Below, piece after piece: positions 41,050 to 55,191 of a DNA stretch of 64,000 nt. The stretch is from Taudactylus pleione (taxonomy: Eukaryota; Chordata; Amphibia; Anura; Myobatrachidae), in contig JAUIMM010000645.1 of assembly GCA_031769625.1 (NCBI GenBank), positions 1,096,001-1,160,000 on the forward strand, given 5' to 3'. Below the pieces are notes generated by a model, which was not told the origin of the DNA, did not search any database, and saw only the letters and a program-made list of their open reading frames with translations. Every line of letters starts with the position of its first letter. Position 1 is the first letter of the stretch. Position numbers and translations under genes: made by a program.

Positions 41050-44000
41050 AGGTCACTAAGAATAGCCAAACACAGTACCAAGGATCAGACTGACTCAGGT
41101 CACTAAGAATAGCCAAACACAGTACCAAGGATCAGACTGACTCAGGTCACTAAGATTAACCAAACACAGTACCAAGGATCAGACTGACTCAGGTCACTAA
41201 TAATAGTCAAACACAGTACCAAGGATCAGACTGACTCAGGTCACTAAGAATAGCCAAACACAGTACCAAGGATCAGACTGACTCAGGTCACTAATAATAG
41301 CCAAACACAGTACCAAGGATCAGACTGAATCATGTCACTAATAATAACCAAATACAGTACCTAGGATCAGACTGACTCAGGTCACTAAGAACAGCCAAAC
41401 ACAGTACCAAGGATCAGACTGACTCAGGTCACTAAGAATAGCCAAACACATTACCAAGGATCAGACTGACTCAGGTCACTAATATTAACCAAACACAGTA
41501 CCAAGGATTAGACTGAATCATGTCACTAAGAATAGCCAAACACAGTACCAAGGATCAGACTGAATCAGATCACTAAGAATAGCCAAACACAGTACCAAGG
41601 ATCTGACTGAATCAGGTCACTAAGAATAGCCAAACACAGTAACAAGGATCAGACTGACTCAAGTCACTAAGAATAGCCAAACACAGTACCAAGGATCAGA
41701 CTGACTCAGGTCACTAAGAATAGCCAAATACAGTACCAAGGATCAGACTGAATCAGGTCACTAAGATTAACCAAACACAGAACCAAGGATCAGACTGAAT
41801 CAGGTCACTAAGAATAGCCAAACACAGTACCAAGGATCAAACTGAATCAGGTCACTAAGAATAGCCAAACACAGTACCAAGGATCAGACTGACTCAGGTC
41901 ACTAAGATTAACCAAACACAGTACCAAGGATCAGACTGAATCAGGTCACTAAGAATAGCCAAAAACAGTACCAAGGATCAGACTGACTCAGGTCACTAAG
42001 AATAGCCAAACACAGTACCAAGGATCAGACTGACTCATGTCACTAATAATAGCCAAATACAGTACCAAGGATCAGACTGACTCAGGTCACTAATAATAAC
42101 CAAACACAGTACCAAGGATCAGACTGACTCAGGTCACTAAGAATAGCCAAACACAGTACCAAGGATCAGACTGAATCAGGTCACTAAGAATAGCCAAACA
42201 CAGTACCAAGGATCAGACTGAATCAGATCACTAAGAATAGCCAAACACAGTACCAAGGATCAGACTGAATCAGGTCACTAATAATAGCCAAATACAGTAC
42301 CAAGGATCAGACTGACTCAGGTCACTAAGAATAGCCAAACACAGTACCAAGGATCAGACTGACTCGGGTCACTAAGAATAGCCAAACACATTACCAAGGA
42401 TCAGACTGACTCAGGTCACTAATAATAAGCAAACACAGTTCCAATGATTAGACTGAATCATGTCACTAAGAATAGCCAAACACAGTACCAAGGATCAGAC
42501 TGAATCAAGTCACTAATAATAACCAAATACAGTACCAAGGATCAGACTGACTCAAGTCACTAAGAATAGCCAAACACAGTACCAAGGCTCAGACTGACTC
42601 AGGTCACTAAGAATAGCCAAACACAGTACCAAGGATCAGACTGAATCAGGTGACTAAGAATAGCCAAACACAGTACCAAGGATCAGACTGAATCATGTCA
42701 CTAATAATAACCAAATACAGTACCTAGGATCAGACTGACTCAGGTCACTAAGAATAGCCAAACACAGTACCAAGGATCAGACTGAATCAGGTGACTAAGA
42801 ATAGCCAAACACAGTACCTAGGATCAGACTGAATCAGGTCACTAAGATTAACCAAACACAGTACCAAGGATCAGACTGACTCAGGACACTAATAATAGCC
42901 AAACACAGTACCAAGGATCAGACTGACTCAGGTCACTAAGAATAGCCAAATACAGTACCAAGGATCAGACTGACTCAGGTCACTAAGATTAACCAAACAC
43001 AATACCAAGGATCAGACTGACTCAGGTCACTAATAATAGTCAAACACAGTACCAAGGATCAGACTGACTCAGGTCACTAAGAATAGCCAAACACAGTACC
43101 AAGGATCAGACTGACTCAGGTCACTAATAATAGCCAAACACAGTACCAAGGATCAGACTGAATCATGTCACTAATAATAACCAAATACAGTACCTAGGAT
43201 CAGACTGACTCAGGTCACTAAGAACAGCCAAACACAGTACCAAGGATCAGACTGACTCAGGTCACTAAGAATAGCCAAACACATTACCAAGGATCAGACT
43301 GACTCAGGTCACTAATAATAACCAAACACAGTACCAAGGATTAGACTGAATCATGTCACTAAGAATAGCCAAACACAGTACCAAGGATCAGACTGAATCA
43401 GATCACTAAGAATAGCCAAACACAGTACCAAGGATCTGACTGAATCAGGTCACTAAGAATAGCCAAACACAGTAACAAGGATCAGACTGACTCAAGTCAC
43501 TAAGAATAGCCAAACACAGTACCAAGGATCAGACTGACTCAGGTCACTAAGAATAGCCAAATACAGTACCAAGGATCAGACTGAATCAGGTCACTAAGAT
43601 TAACCAAACACAGAACCAAGGATCAGACTGAATCAGGTCACTAAGAATAGCCAAACACAGTACCAAGGATCAAACTGAATCAGGTCACTAAGAATAGCCA
43701 AACACAGTACCAAGGATCAGACTGACTCAGGTCACTAAGATTAACCAAACACAGTACCAAGGATCAGACTGAATCAGGTCACTAAGAATAGCCAAACACA
43801 GTACCAAGGATCAAACTGAATCAGGTCACTAAGAATAGCCAAACACAGTACCAAGGATCAGACTGACTCAGGTCACTAAGATTAACCAAACACAGTACCA
43901 AGGATCAGACTGAATCAGGTCACTAAGAATAGCCAAAAACAGTACCAAGGATCAGACTGACTCATGTCACTAATAATAGCCAAATACAGTACCAAGGATC

Positions 44001-44430
44001 AGACTGACTCAGGTCACTAATAATAACCAAACACAGTACCAAGGATCAGACTGACTCAGGTCACTAAGAATAGCCAAACACAGTACCAAGGATCAGACTG
44101 AATCAGGTCACTAAGAATAGCCAAACACAGTACCAAGGATCAGACTGAATCAGATCACTAAGAATAGCCAAACACAGTACCAAGGATCAGACTGAATCAG
44201 GTCACTAATAATAGCCAAATACAGTACCAAGGATCAGACTGACTCAGGTCACTAAGAATAGCCAAACACAGTACCAAGGATCAGACTGACTCGGGTCACT
44301 AAGAATAGCCAAACACATTACCAAGGATCAGACTGACTCAGGTCACTAATAATAACCAAACACAGTTCCAATGATTAGACTGAATCATGTCACTAAGAAT
44401 AGCCAAACACAGTACCAAGGATCAGACTGA
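41050..44430 (+). repeat. Tandem duplication of about 1.9 kb
   Basis: CTCGGGTCAC (42363 and 44290), the TTCCAATGATTAG monomer (near 42441 and 44368) and AATCAAGTCACTAAT (42504 and 44431) are each 1927 bp apart, exactly 41 monomers. GATTAGACTG upstream (41506 and 43339) is 1833 bp apart, exactly 39 monomers, so two monomers were gained inside the second copy. A local 3-monomer repeat of the GATCAAACTG marker at 43668 and 43809 may be related. Confidence 0.8.
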
Positions 44431-47400
44431 ATCAAGTCACTAATAATAACCAAATACAGTACCAAGGATCAGACTGACTCAAGTCACTAAGAATAGCCAA
44501 ACACAGTACCAAGGATCAGACTGACTCAGGTCACTAATAATAGCCAAACACAGTACCAAGGATCAGACTGAATCAGGTCACTAATAATAGCCAAACACAT
44601 TACCAAGGATCAGACTGAATCAGGTCACTAAGAATAGCCAAACACAGTACCAAGGATCAGACTGACTCAGGTCACTAAGAATAGCCAAACACAGTGCCAA
44701 GGATCAGACTGAATCAGGTCACTAAGAATAGCCAAGCACAGTACCAAGGATCAGACTGAATCAGGTCACTAATAATAGCCAAACACAGTACCAAGGATCA
44801 GACAGAATCAGGTCACTAAGAATAGCCAAACACAGTACCTAGGATCAGACTGAATCAGGTCACTAAGAATAGCCAAACACAGTACCAAGGATCAGACAGA
44901 ATCATGTCACTAAGAATAGCCAAACACAGTACCAAGGATCAGACTGACTCAGTTCACTAATAATAGCCAAACACAGTACCAAGGGTCAGACTGACTCAGG
45001 TCACTAATAATAGCCAAACACAGTACCAAGGATCAGACTGAATCAGATCACTAAGAATAGCCAAACACAGTACCAAGGATCAGACTGAATCATGTCACTA
45101 AGAATAGCCAAACACAGTACCAAGGATCAGACTGAATCAGGTCACTAAGAATAGCCAAACACAGTTCCAAGGATCAGACTGAATCAGATCACTAAGAATA
45201 GCCAAACACAGTACCAAGGATCAGACTGACTCAGGTCACTAATAATAGCCAAACACAGTACCAAGGATCAGACTGAATCAGGTCACTAAGAATAGCCAAA
45301 CACAGTACCAAGGATCAGACTGACTCATGTCACTAAGAATAGCCAAACACAGTACCAAGGATCAGACTTACTCATGTCATCAAGAATAGCCAAACACAGT
45401 ACCAAGGATCAGACTGAATCAGGTCACTAATAATAGCCAAACACAGTACCAAGGATCAGACTGAATCAGGTCACTAATAATAGCCAAACACATTACCAAG
45501 GATCAGACTGAATCAGGTCACTAAGAATAGCCAAACACAGTACCAAGGATCAGACTGACTCAGGTCACTAAGAATAGCCAAACACAGTGCCAAGGATCAG
45601 ACTGAATCAGGTCACTAAGAATAGCCAAGCACAGTACCAAGGATCAGACTGAATCAGGTCACTAATAATAGCCAAACACAGTACCAAGGATCAGACAGAA
45701 TCAGGTCACTAAGAATAGCCAAACACAGTACCTAGGATCAGACTGAATCAGGTCACTAAGAATAGCCAAACACAGTACCAAGGATCAGACAGAATCATGT
45801 CACTAAGAATAGCCAAACACAGTACCAAGGATCAGACTGACTCATGTCATCAGGAATAGCCAAACACAGTACCAAGGATCAGACTGACTCAGGTCACTAA
45901 TAATAACCAAACACAGTACCGAGGATCAGACTGACTCAGGTCACTAAGAATAGCCAAACACAGTACCAAGGATCAGACTGACTCAGGTCACTAATAATAA
46001 CCAAACACAGTACCAAGGATCAGACTGACTCAGGTCACTAATAATAACCAAACACAGTACCAAGGATCAGACTGACTCAGGTCACTAAGAATAGCCAAAC
46101 ACAGTACCAAGGATCAGACTGACTCAGATCACTAATAATAACCAAACACAGTACCGAGGATCAGACTGACTCAGGTCACTAATAATAACCAAACACAGTA
46201 CCAAGGATCAGACTGAATCAGGTCACTAAGAATAGCCAAACACAGTACCAAGGATCAGACTGACTCATGTCACTAATAATAGCCAAACACAGTACCAAGG
46301 ATCAGACTGAATCAGGTCACTAAGAATAGCCAAACACAGTACCAAGGATCAGACAGAATCAGGTCACTAAGAATAGCCAAACACAGTACCAAGGATCAGA
46401 CTGAATCAGGTCACTAAGAATAGCCAAACACAGTACCAAGGATCAGACTGACTCAGGTCACTAAGAATAGCCAAACACAGTACCAAGATCAGACTGAATC
46501 AGGTCACTAAGAATAGCCAAACACAGTACCAAGGATCAGACTGACTCATGTCACTAAGAATAGCCAAACTCAGTACCAAGGATCAGACTGACTCAGGTCA
46601 CTAAGAATAGCCAAACACAGTACCAAGGATCAGACTGACTCAGGTCACTAAGAATAGCCAAACACAGTACCAAGGATCAGACTGACTCATGTCACTAATA
46701 ATAGCCAAACACAGTACCAAGGATCAGACTGAATCAGGTCACTAAGAATAGATAAACACAGTACCAAGGATCAGACTGACTCATGTCACTAAGAATAGCC
46801 AAACACAGTACAAAGGATCAGACTGACTCATGTCACTAAGAATAGCCAAATACAGTATCAAGGATCAGACTGACTCAGTTCACTAATAATAGCCAAACAC
46901 AGTACCGAGGATCAGACTGAATCAGGTCACTAAGAATAGCCAAACACAGTACCAAGGATCAGACTGAATCAGGTCACTAAGAATAGCCAAACACAGTACC
47001 GAGGATCAGACTGAATCAGGTCTCTAAGAATAGCCAAACACAGTACCAAGGATCAGACTGACTCAGGTCTCTAAGAATAGCCAAACACAGTACCAAGGAT
47101 CAGACTGAATCAGGTCACTAAGAATAGCCATACACAGTACCAAGGATCATACTGAATCAGGTCACTAAGAATAGTCAAACACAGTACCAAGGATCAGACT
47201 GAATCAGGTCACTAATAATAGCCAAATACAGTACCAAGGATCAGACTGACTCAGGTGACTAAGAATAGCCAAACACAGTACCAAGGATCAGACTGACTCA
47301 GGTCACTAAGAATAACCAAACACAGTACCAAGGATCAGACAGAATCAGGTCACTAAGAATAGCCAAACACAGTACCAAGGATCAGACTGAATCATGTCAC

Positions 47401-48518
47401 TAATAATAGCCAAACACAGTACCAAGGATCAGACTGAATCAGGTCACTGAGAATAACCAAACACAGTACCAAGGATCAGACTGAATCAGGTCACTAAGAA
47501 TAGCCAAACACAGTACCAAGGATCAGACTGAATCAGGTCACTGAGAATAACCAAACACAGTACAGAGGATCAGACTGAATCAGGTCACTAAGAATAGCCA
47601 AACACAGTACCAAGGATCAGACTGACTCAGGTCACTAAGAATAGCCAAATACAGTACCAAGGATCAGACTGAATCAGGTCACTAAGATTAACCAAACACA
47701 GTACCAAGGATCAGACTGACTCAGGTCACTAAGAATAGCCAAATACAGTACCAAGGATCAGACTGAATCAGGTCACTAAGATTAACCAAACACAGTGCCA
47801 AGGATCAGACTGAATCAGGTCACTAAGAATAGCCAAACACAGTACCATGGATCAAACTGAATCAGGTCACTAAGAATAGCCAAACACAGTACCAAGGATC
47901 AGACTGACTCAGGTCACTAAGATTAACCAAACACAGTACCAAGGATCAGACTGAATCAGGTCACTAAGAATAGCCAAACACAGTACCAAGGATCAGACTG
48001 ACTCAGGTCACTAAGAATAGCCAAACACAGTACCAAGGATCAGACTGACTCATGTCACTAATAATAGCCAAATACAGTACCAAGGATCAGACTGACTCAA
48101 GTCACTAATAATAACCAAACACAGTACCAAGGATCAGACTGACTCAGGTCACTAAGAATAGCCAAACACAGTACCAAGGATCAGACTGAATCAGGTCACT
48201 AAGAATAGCCAAACACAGTACCAAGGATCAGACTGAATCAGATCACTAAGAATAGCCAAACACAGTACCAAGGATCAGACTGAATCAGGTCACTAATAAT
48301 AGCCAAATACAGTACCAAGGATCAGACTGACTCAGGTCACAAAGAATAGCCAAACACAGTACCAAGGATCAGACTGACTCAGGTCACTAAGAATAGCCAA
48401 ACACATTACCAAGGATCAGACTGACTCAGGTCACTAATAATAACCAAACACAGTACCAAGGATTAGACTGAATCATGTCACTAAGAATAGCCAAACACAG
48501 TACCAAGGATCAGACTGA
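44431..48518 (+). repeat. Right-domain HOR R1, 87 monomers (4088 bp)
   Basis: First full copy of the long HOR, measured from AATCAAGTCACTAAT. It contains GTCATCAAG (45376), GTCATCAGG, TACCAAGATC with a 1-bp deletion (46481), CCATACAC (47128), CTGAGAATAACC monomers near 47.45-47.54 kb and AAGATTAACC monomers near 47.7-47.9 kb. Length is 87x47 minus the one deletion. Confidence 0.85.
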
Positions 48519-51500
48519 ATCAAGTCACTAATAATAACCAAATACAGTACCAAGGATCAGACTGACTCAAGTCACTAAGAATAGCCAAACACAGTACCAA
48601 GGATCAGACTGACTCAGGTCACTAATAATAGCCAAACACAGTACCAAGGATCAGACTGAATCAGGTCACTAATAATAGCCAAACACATTACCAAGGATCA
48701 GACTGAATCAGGTCACTAGGAATAGCCAAACACAGTACCAAGGATCAGACTGACTCAGGTCACTAAGAATAGCCAAACACAGTACCAAGGATCAGACTGA
48801 ATCAGGTCACTAAGAATAGCCAAGCACAGTACCAAGGATCAGACTGAATCAGGTCACTAATAATAGCCAAACACAGTACCAAGGATCAGACAGAATCAGG
48901 TCACTAAGAATAGCCAAACACAGTACCTAGGATCAGACTGAATCAGGTCACTAAGAATAGCCAAACACAGTACCAAGGATCAGACAGAATCATGTCACTA
49001 AGAATAGCCAAACACAGTACCAAGGATCAGACTGACTCAGTTCACTAATAATAGCCAAACACAGTACCAAGGGTCAGACTGACTCAGGTCACTAATAATA
49101 GCCAAACACAGTACCAAGGATCAGACTGAATCAGATCACTAAGAATAGCCAAACACAGTACCAAGGATCAGACTGAATCATGTCACTAAGAATAGCCAAA
49201 CACAGTACCAAGGATCAGACTGAATCAGGTCACTAAGAATAGCCAAACACAGTTCCAAGGATCAGACTGAATCAGATCACTAAGAATAGCCAAACACAGT
49301 ACCAAGGATCAGACTGACTCAGGTCACTAATAATAGCCAAACACAGTACCAAGGATCAGACTGAATCAGGTCACTAAGAATAGCCAAACACAGTACCAAG
49401 GATCAGACTGACTCATGTCACTAAGAATAGCCAAACACAGTACCAAGGATCAGACTTACTCATGTCATCAAGAATAGCCAAACACAGTACCAAGGATCAG
49501 ACTGAATCAGGTCACTAATAATAGCCAAACACAGTACCAAGGATCAGACTGAATCAGGTCACTAATAATAGCCAAACACATTACCAAGGATCAGACTGAA
49601 TCAGGTCACTAAGAATAGCCAAACACAGTACCAAGGATCAGACTGACTCAGGTCACTAAGAATAGCCAAACACAGTGCCAAGGATCAGACTGAATCAGGT
49701 CACTAAGAATAGCCAAGCACAGTACCAAGGATCAGACTGAATCAGGTCACTAATAATAGCCAAACACAGTACCAAGGATCAGACAGAATCAGGTCACTAA
49801 GAATAGCCAAACACAGTACCTAGGATCAGACTGAATCAGGTCACTAAGAATAGCCAAACACAGTACCAAGGATCAGACAGAATCATGTCACTAAGAATAG
49901 CCAAACACAGTACCAAGGATCAGACTGACTCATGTCATCAGGAAAAGCCAAACACAGTACCAAGGATCAGACTGACTCAGGTCACTAATAATAACCAAAC
50001 ACAGTACCGAGGATCAGACTGACTCAGGTCACTAAGAATAGCCAAACACAGTACCAAGGATCAGACTGACTCAGGTCACTAATAATAACCAAACACAGTA
50101 CCAAGGATCAGACTGACTCAGGTCACTAATAATAACCAAACACAGTACCAAGGATCAGACTGACTCAGGTCACTAAGAATAGCCAAACACAGTACCAAGG
50201 ATCAGACTGACTCAGATCACTAATAATAACCAAACACAGTACCGAGGATCAGACTGACTCAGGTCACTAATAATAACCAAACACAGTACCAAGGATCAGA
50301 CTGAATCAGGTCACTAAGAATAGCCAAACACAGTACCAAGGATCAGACTGACTCATGTCACTAATAATAGCCAAACACAGTACCAAGGATCAGACTGAAT
50401 CAGGTCACTAAGAATAGCCAAACACAGTACCAAGGATCAGACAGAATCAGGTCACTAAGAATAGCCAAACACAGTACCAAGGATCAGACTGAATCAGGTC
50501 ACTAAGAATAGCCAAACACAGTACCAAGGATCAGACTGACTCAGGTCACTAAGAATAGCCAAACACAGTACCAAGATCAGACTGAATCAGGTCACTAAGA
50601 ATAGCCAAACACAGTACCAAGGATCAGACTGACTCATGTCACTAAGAATAGCCAAACTCAGTACCAAGGATCAGACTGACTCAGGTCACTAAGAATAGCC
50701 AAACACAGTACCAAGGATCAGACTGACTCAGGTCACTAAGAATAGCCAAACACAGTACCAAGGATCAGACTGACTCATGTCACTAATAATAGCCAAACAC
50801 AGTACCAAGGATCAGACTGAATCAGGTCACTAAGAATAGATAAACACAGTACCAAGGATCAGACTGACTCATGTCACTAAGAATAGCCAAACACAGTACA
50901 AAGGATCAGACTGACTCATGTCACTAAGAATAGCCAAATACAGTATCAAGGATCAGACTGACTCAGTTCACTAATAATAGCCAAACACAGTACCGAGGAT
51001 CAGACTGAATCAGGTCACTAAGAATAGCCAAACACAGTACCAAGGATCAGACTGAATCAGGTCACTAAGAATAGCCAAACACAGTACCGAGGATCAGACT
51101 GAATCAGGTCTCTAAGAATAGCCAAACACAGTACCAAGGATCAGACTGACTCAGGTCTCTAAGAATAGCCAAACACAGTACCAAGGATCAGACTGAATCA
51201 GGTCACTAAGAATAGCCATACACAGTACCAAGGATCATACTGAATCAGGTCACTAAGAATAGTCAAACACAGTACCAAGGATCAGACTGAATCAGGTCAC
51301 TAATAATAGCCAAATACAGTACCAAGGATCAGACTGACTCAGGTGACTAAGAATAGCCAAACACAGTACCAAGGATCAGACTGACTCAGGTCACTAAGAA
51401 TAACCAAACACAGTACCAAGGATCAGACAGAATCAGGTCACTAAGAATAGCCAAACACAGTACCAAGGATCAGACTGAATCATGTCACTAATAATAGCCA

Positions 51501-52606
51501 AACACAGTACCAAGGATCAGACTGAATCAGGTCACTGAGAATAACCAAACACAGTACCAAGGATCAGACTGAATCAGGTCACTAAGAATAGCCAAACACA
51601 GTACCAAGGATCAGACTGAATCAGGTCACTGAGAATAACCAAACACAGTACAGAGGATCAGACTGAATCAGGTCACTAAGAATAGCCAAACACAGTACCA
51701 AGGATCAGACTGACTCAGGTCACTAAGAATAGCCAAATACAGTACCAAGGATCAGACTGAATCAGGTCACTAAGATTAACCAAACACAGTACCAAGGATC
51801 AGACTGACTCAGGTCACTAAGAATAGCCAAATACAGTACCAAGGATCAGACTGAATCAGGTCACTAAGATTAACCAAACACAGTGCCAAGGATCAGACTG
51901 AATCAGGTCACTAAGAATAGCCAAACACAGTACCATGGATCAAACTGAATCAGGTCACTAAGAATAGCCAAACACAGTACCAAGGATCAGACTGACTCAG
52001 GTCACTAAGATTAACCAAACACAGTACCAAGGATCAGACTGAATCAGGTCACTAAGAATAGCCAAACACAGTACCAAGGATCAGACTGACTCAGGTCACT
52101 AAGAATAGCCAAACACAGTACCAAGGATCAGACTGACTCATGTCACTAATAATAGCCAAATACAGTACCAAGGATCAGACTGACTCAAGTCACTAATAAT
52201 AACCAAACACAGTACCAAGGATCAGACTGACTCAGGTCACTAAGAATAGCCAAACACAGTACCAAGGATCAGACTGAATCAGGTCACTAAGAATAGCCAA
52301 ACACAGTACCAAGGATCAGACTGAATCAGATCACTAAGAATAGCCAAACACAGTACCAAGGATCAGACTGAATCAGGTCACTAATAATAGCCAAATACAG
52401 TACCAAGGATCAGACTGACTCAGGTCACAAAGAATAGCCAAACACAGTACCAAGGATCAGACTGACTCAGGTCACTAAGAATAGCCAAACACATTACCAA
52501 GGATCAGACTGACTCAGGTCACTAATAATAACCAAACACAGTACCAAGGATTAGACTGAATCATGTCACTAAGAATAGCCAAACACAGTACCAAGGATCA
52601 GACTGA
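48519..52606 (+). repeat. Right-domain HOR R2, 87 monomers (4088 bp), near-identical to R1
   Basis: All markers of R1 recur at exactly +4088: GTCATCAAG 49464, TACCAAGATC 50569, CCATACAC 51216. I saw only a handful of base differences from R1, such as CTAGGAATAG near 48717, CAGTACC instead of CAGTGCC near 48781 and GGAAAAGCC near 49940. Such identity over 4 kb implies a very recent duplication or strong homogenisation. Confidence 0.85.
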
Positions 52607-55191
52607 ATCAAGTCACTAATAATAACCAAATACAGTACCAAGGATCAGACTGACTCAAGTCACTAAGAATAGCCAAACACAGTACCAAGGATCAGACTGA
52701 CTCAGGTCACTAATAATAGCCAAACACAGTACCAAGGTTCAGACTGAATCAGGTCACTAATAATAGCCAAACACATTACCAAGGATCAGACTGAATCAGG
52801 TCACTAGGAATAGCCAAACACAGTACCAAGGATCAGACTGACTCAGGTCACTAAGAATAGCCAAACACAGTACCAAGGATCAGACTGAATCAGGTCACTA
52901 AGAATAGCCAAGCACAGTACCAAGGATCAGACTGAATCAGGTCACTAATAATAGCCAAACACAGTACCAAGGATCAGACAGAATCAGGTCACTAAGAATA
53001 GCCAAACACAGTACCTAGGATCAGACTGAATCAGGTCACTAAGAATAGCCAAACACAGTACCAAGGATCAGACAGAATCATGTCACTAAGAATAGCCAAA
53101 CACAGTACCAAGGATCAGACTGAATCAGATCACTAAGAATAGCCAAACACAGTACCAAGGATCAGACTGAATCATGTCACTAAGAATAGCCAAACACAGT
53201 ACCAAGGATCAGACTGAATCAGGTCACTAAGAATAGACAAACACAGTTCCAAGGATCAGACTGAATCAGGTCACTAAGAATAGCCAAACACAGTACCGAG
53301 GATCAGACTGACTCAGGTCACTAATAATAGCCAAACACAGTACCAAGGATCAGACTGACTCAGGTCACTAATAATAACCAAACACAGTACCGAGGATCAG
53401 ACTGACTCATGTCACTAATAATAACCAAACACAGTACCAAGGATCAGACTGAATCAGGTCACTAAGAATAGCCAAACACAGTACCAAGGATCAGACTGAC
53501 TCATGTCACTAATAATAGCCAAACACAGTACCAAGGATCAGACTGAATCAGGTCACTAAGAATAGCCAAACACAGTACCAAGGATCAGACAGAATCAGGT
53601 CACTAAGAATAGCCAAACACAGTACCAAGGATCAGACTGAATCAGGTCACTAAGAATAGCCAAACACAGTACCGAGGATCAGACTGAATCAGGTCTCTAA
53701 GAATAGCCAAACACAGTACCAAGGATCAGACTGACTCAGGTCTCTAAGAATAGCCAAACACAGTACCAAGGATCAGACTGAATCAGGTCACTAAGAATAG
53801 CCATACACAGTACCAAGGATCATACTGAATCAGGTCACTAAGAATAGTCAAACACAGTACCAAGGATCAGACTGAATCAGGTCACTAATAATAGCCAAAT
53901 ACAGTACCAAGGATCAGACTGACTCAGGTGACTAAGAATAGCCAAACACAGTACCAAGGATCAGACTGACTCAGGTCACTAAGAATAACCAAACACAGTA
54001 CCAAGGATCAGACAGAATCAGGTCACTAAGAATAGCCAAACACAGTACCAAGGATCAGACTGAATCATGTCACTAATAATAGCCAAACACAGTACCAAGG
54101 ATCAGACTGAATCAGGTCACTGAGAATAACCAAACACAGTACCAAGGATCAGACTGAATCAGGTCACTAAGAATAGCCAAACACAGTACCAAGGATCAGA
54201 CTGAATCAGGTCACTGAGAATAACCAAACACAGTACAGAGGATCAGACTGAATCAGGTCACTAAGAATAGCCAAACACAGTACCAAGGATCAGACTGACT
54301 CAGGTCACTAAGAATAGCCAAATACAGTACCAAGGATCAGACTGAATCAGGTCACTAAGATTAACCAAACACAGTACCAAGGATCAGACTGACTCAGGTC
54401 ACTAAGAATAGCCAAATACAGTACCAAGGATCAGACTGAATCAGGTCACTAAGATTAACCAAACACAGTGCCAAGGATCAGACTGAATCAGGTCACTAAG
54501 AATAGCCAAACACAGTACCATGGATCAAACTGAATCAGGTCACTAAGAATAGCCAAACACAGTACCAAGGATCAGACTGACTCAGGTCACTAAGATTAAC
54601 CAAACACAGTACCAAGGATCAGACTGAATAAGGTCACTAAGAATAGCCAAACACAGTACCAAGGATCAGACTGACTCAGGTCACTAAGAATAGCCAAACA
54701 CAGTACCAAGGATCAGACTGACTCATGTCACTAATAATAGCCAAATACAGTACCAAGGATCAGACTGACTCAAGTCACTAATAATAACCAAACACAGTAC
54801 CAAGGATCAGACTGACTCAGGTCACTAAGAATAGCCAAACACAGTACCAAGGATCAGACTGAATCAGGTCACTAAGAATAGCCAAACACAGTACCAAGGA
54901 TCAGACTGAATCAGATCACTAAGAATAGCCAAACACAGTACCAAGGATCAGACTGAATCAGGTCACTAATAATAGCCAAATACAGTACCAAGGATCAGAC
55001 TGACTCAGGTCACAAAGAATAGCCAAACACAGTACCAAGGATCAGACTGACTCAGGTCACTAAGAATAGCCAAACACATTACCAAGGATCAGACTGACTC
55101 AGGTCACTAATAATAACCAAACACAGTACCAAGGATTAGACTGAATCATGTCACTAAGAATAGCCAAACACAGTACCAAGGATCAGACTGA
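52607..55191 (+). repeat. Right-domain HOR R3, 55 monomers (internally deleted)
   Basis: It is 2585 bp, exactly 55x47. It lacks 32 monomers relative to R1 and R2, including the GTCATCAAG and GTCATCAGG monomers and the TACCAAGATC deletion. The monomer after the GACAGAATCATG copy near 53.08 kb goes straight to CAGATCAC, skipping CAGTTCAC. It has a GACAAACAC with TTCC monomer at 53.23 kb. Confidence 0.8.
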
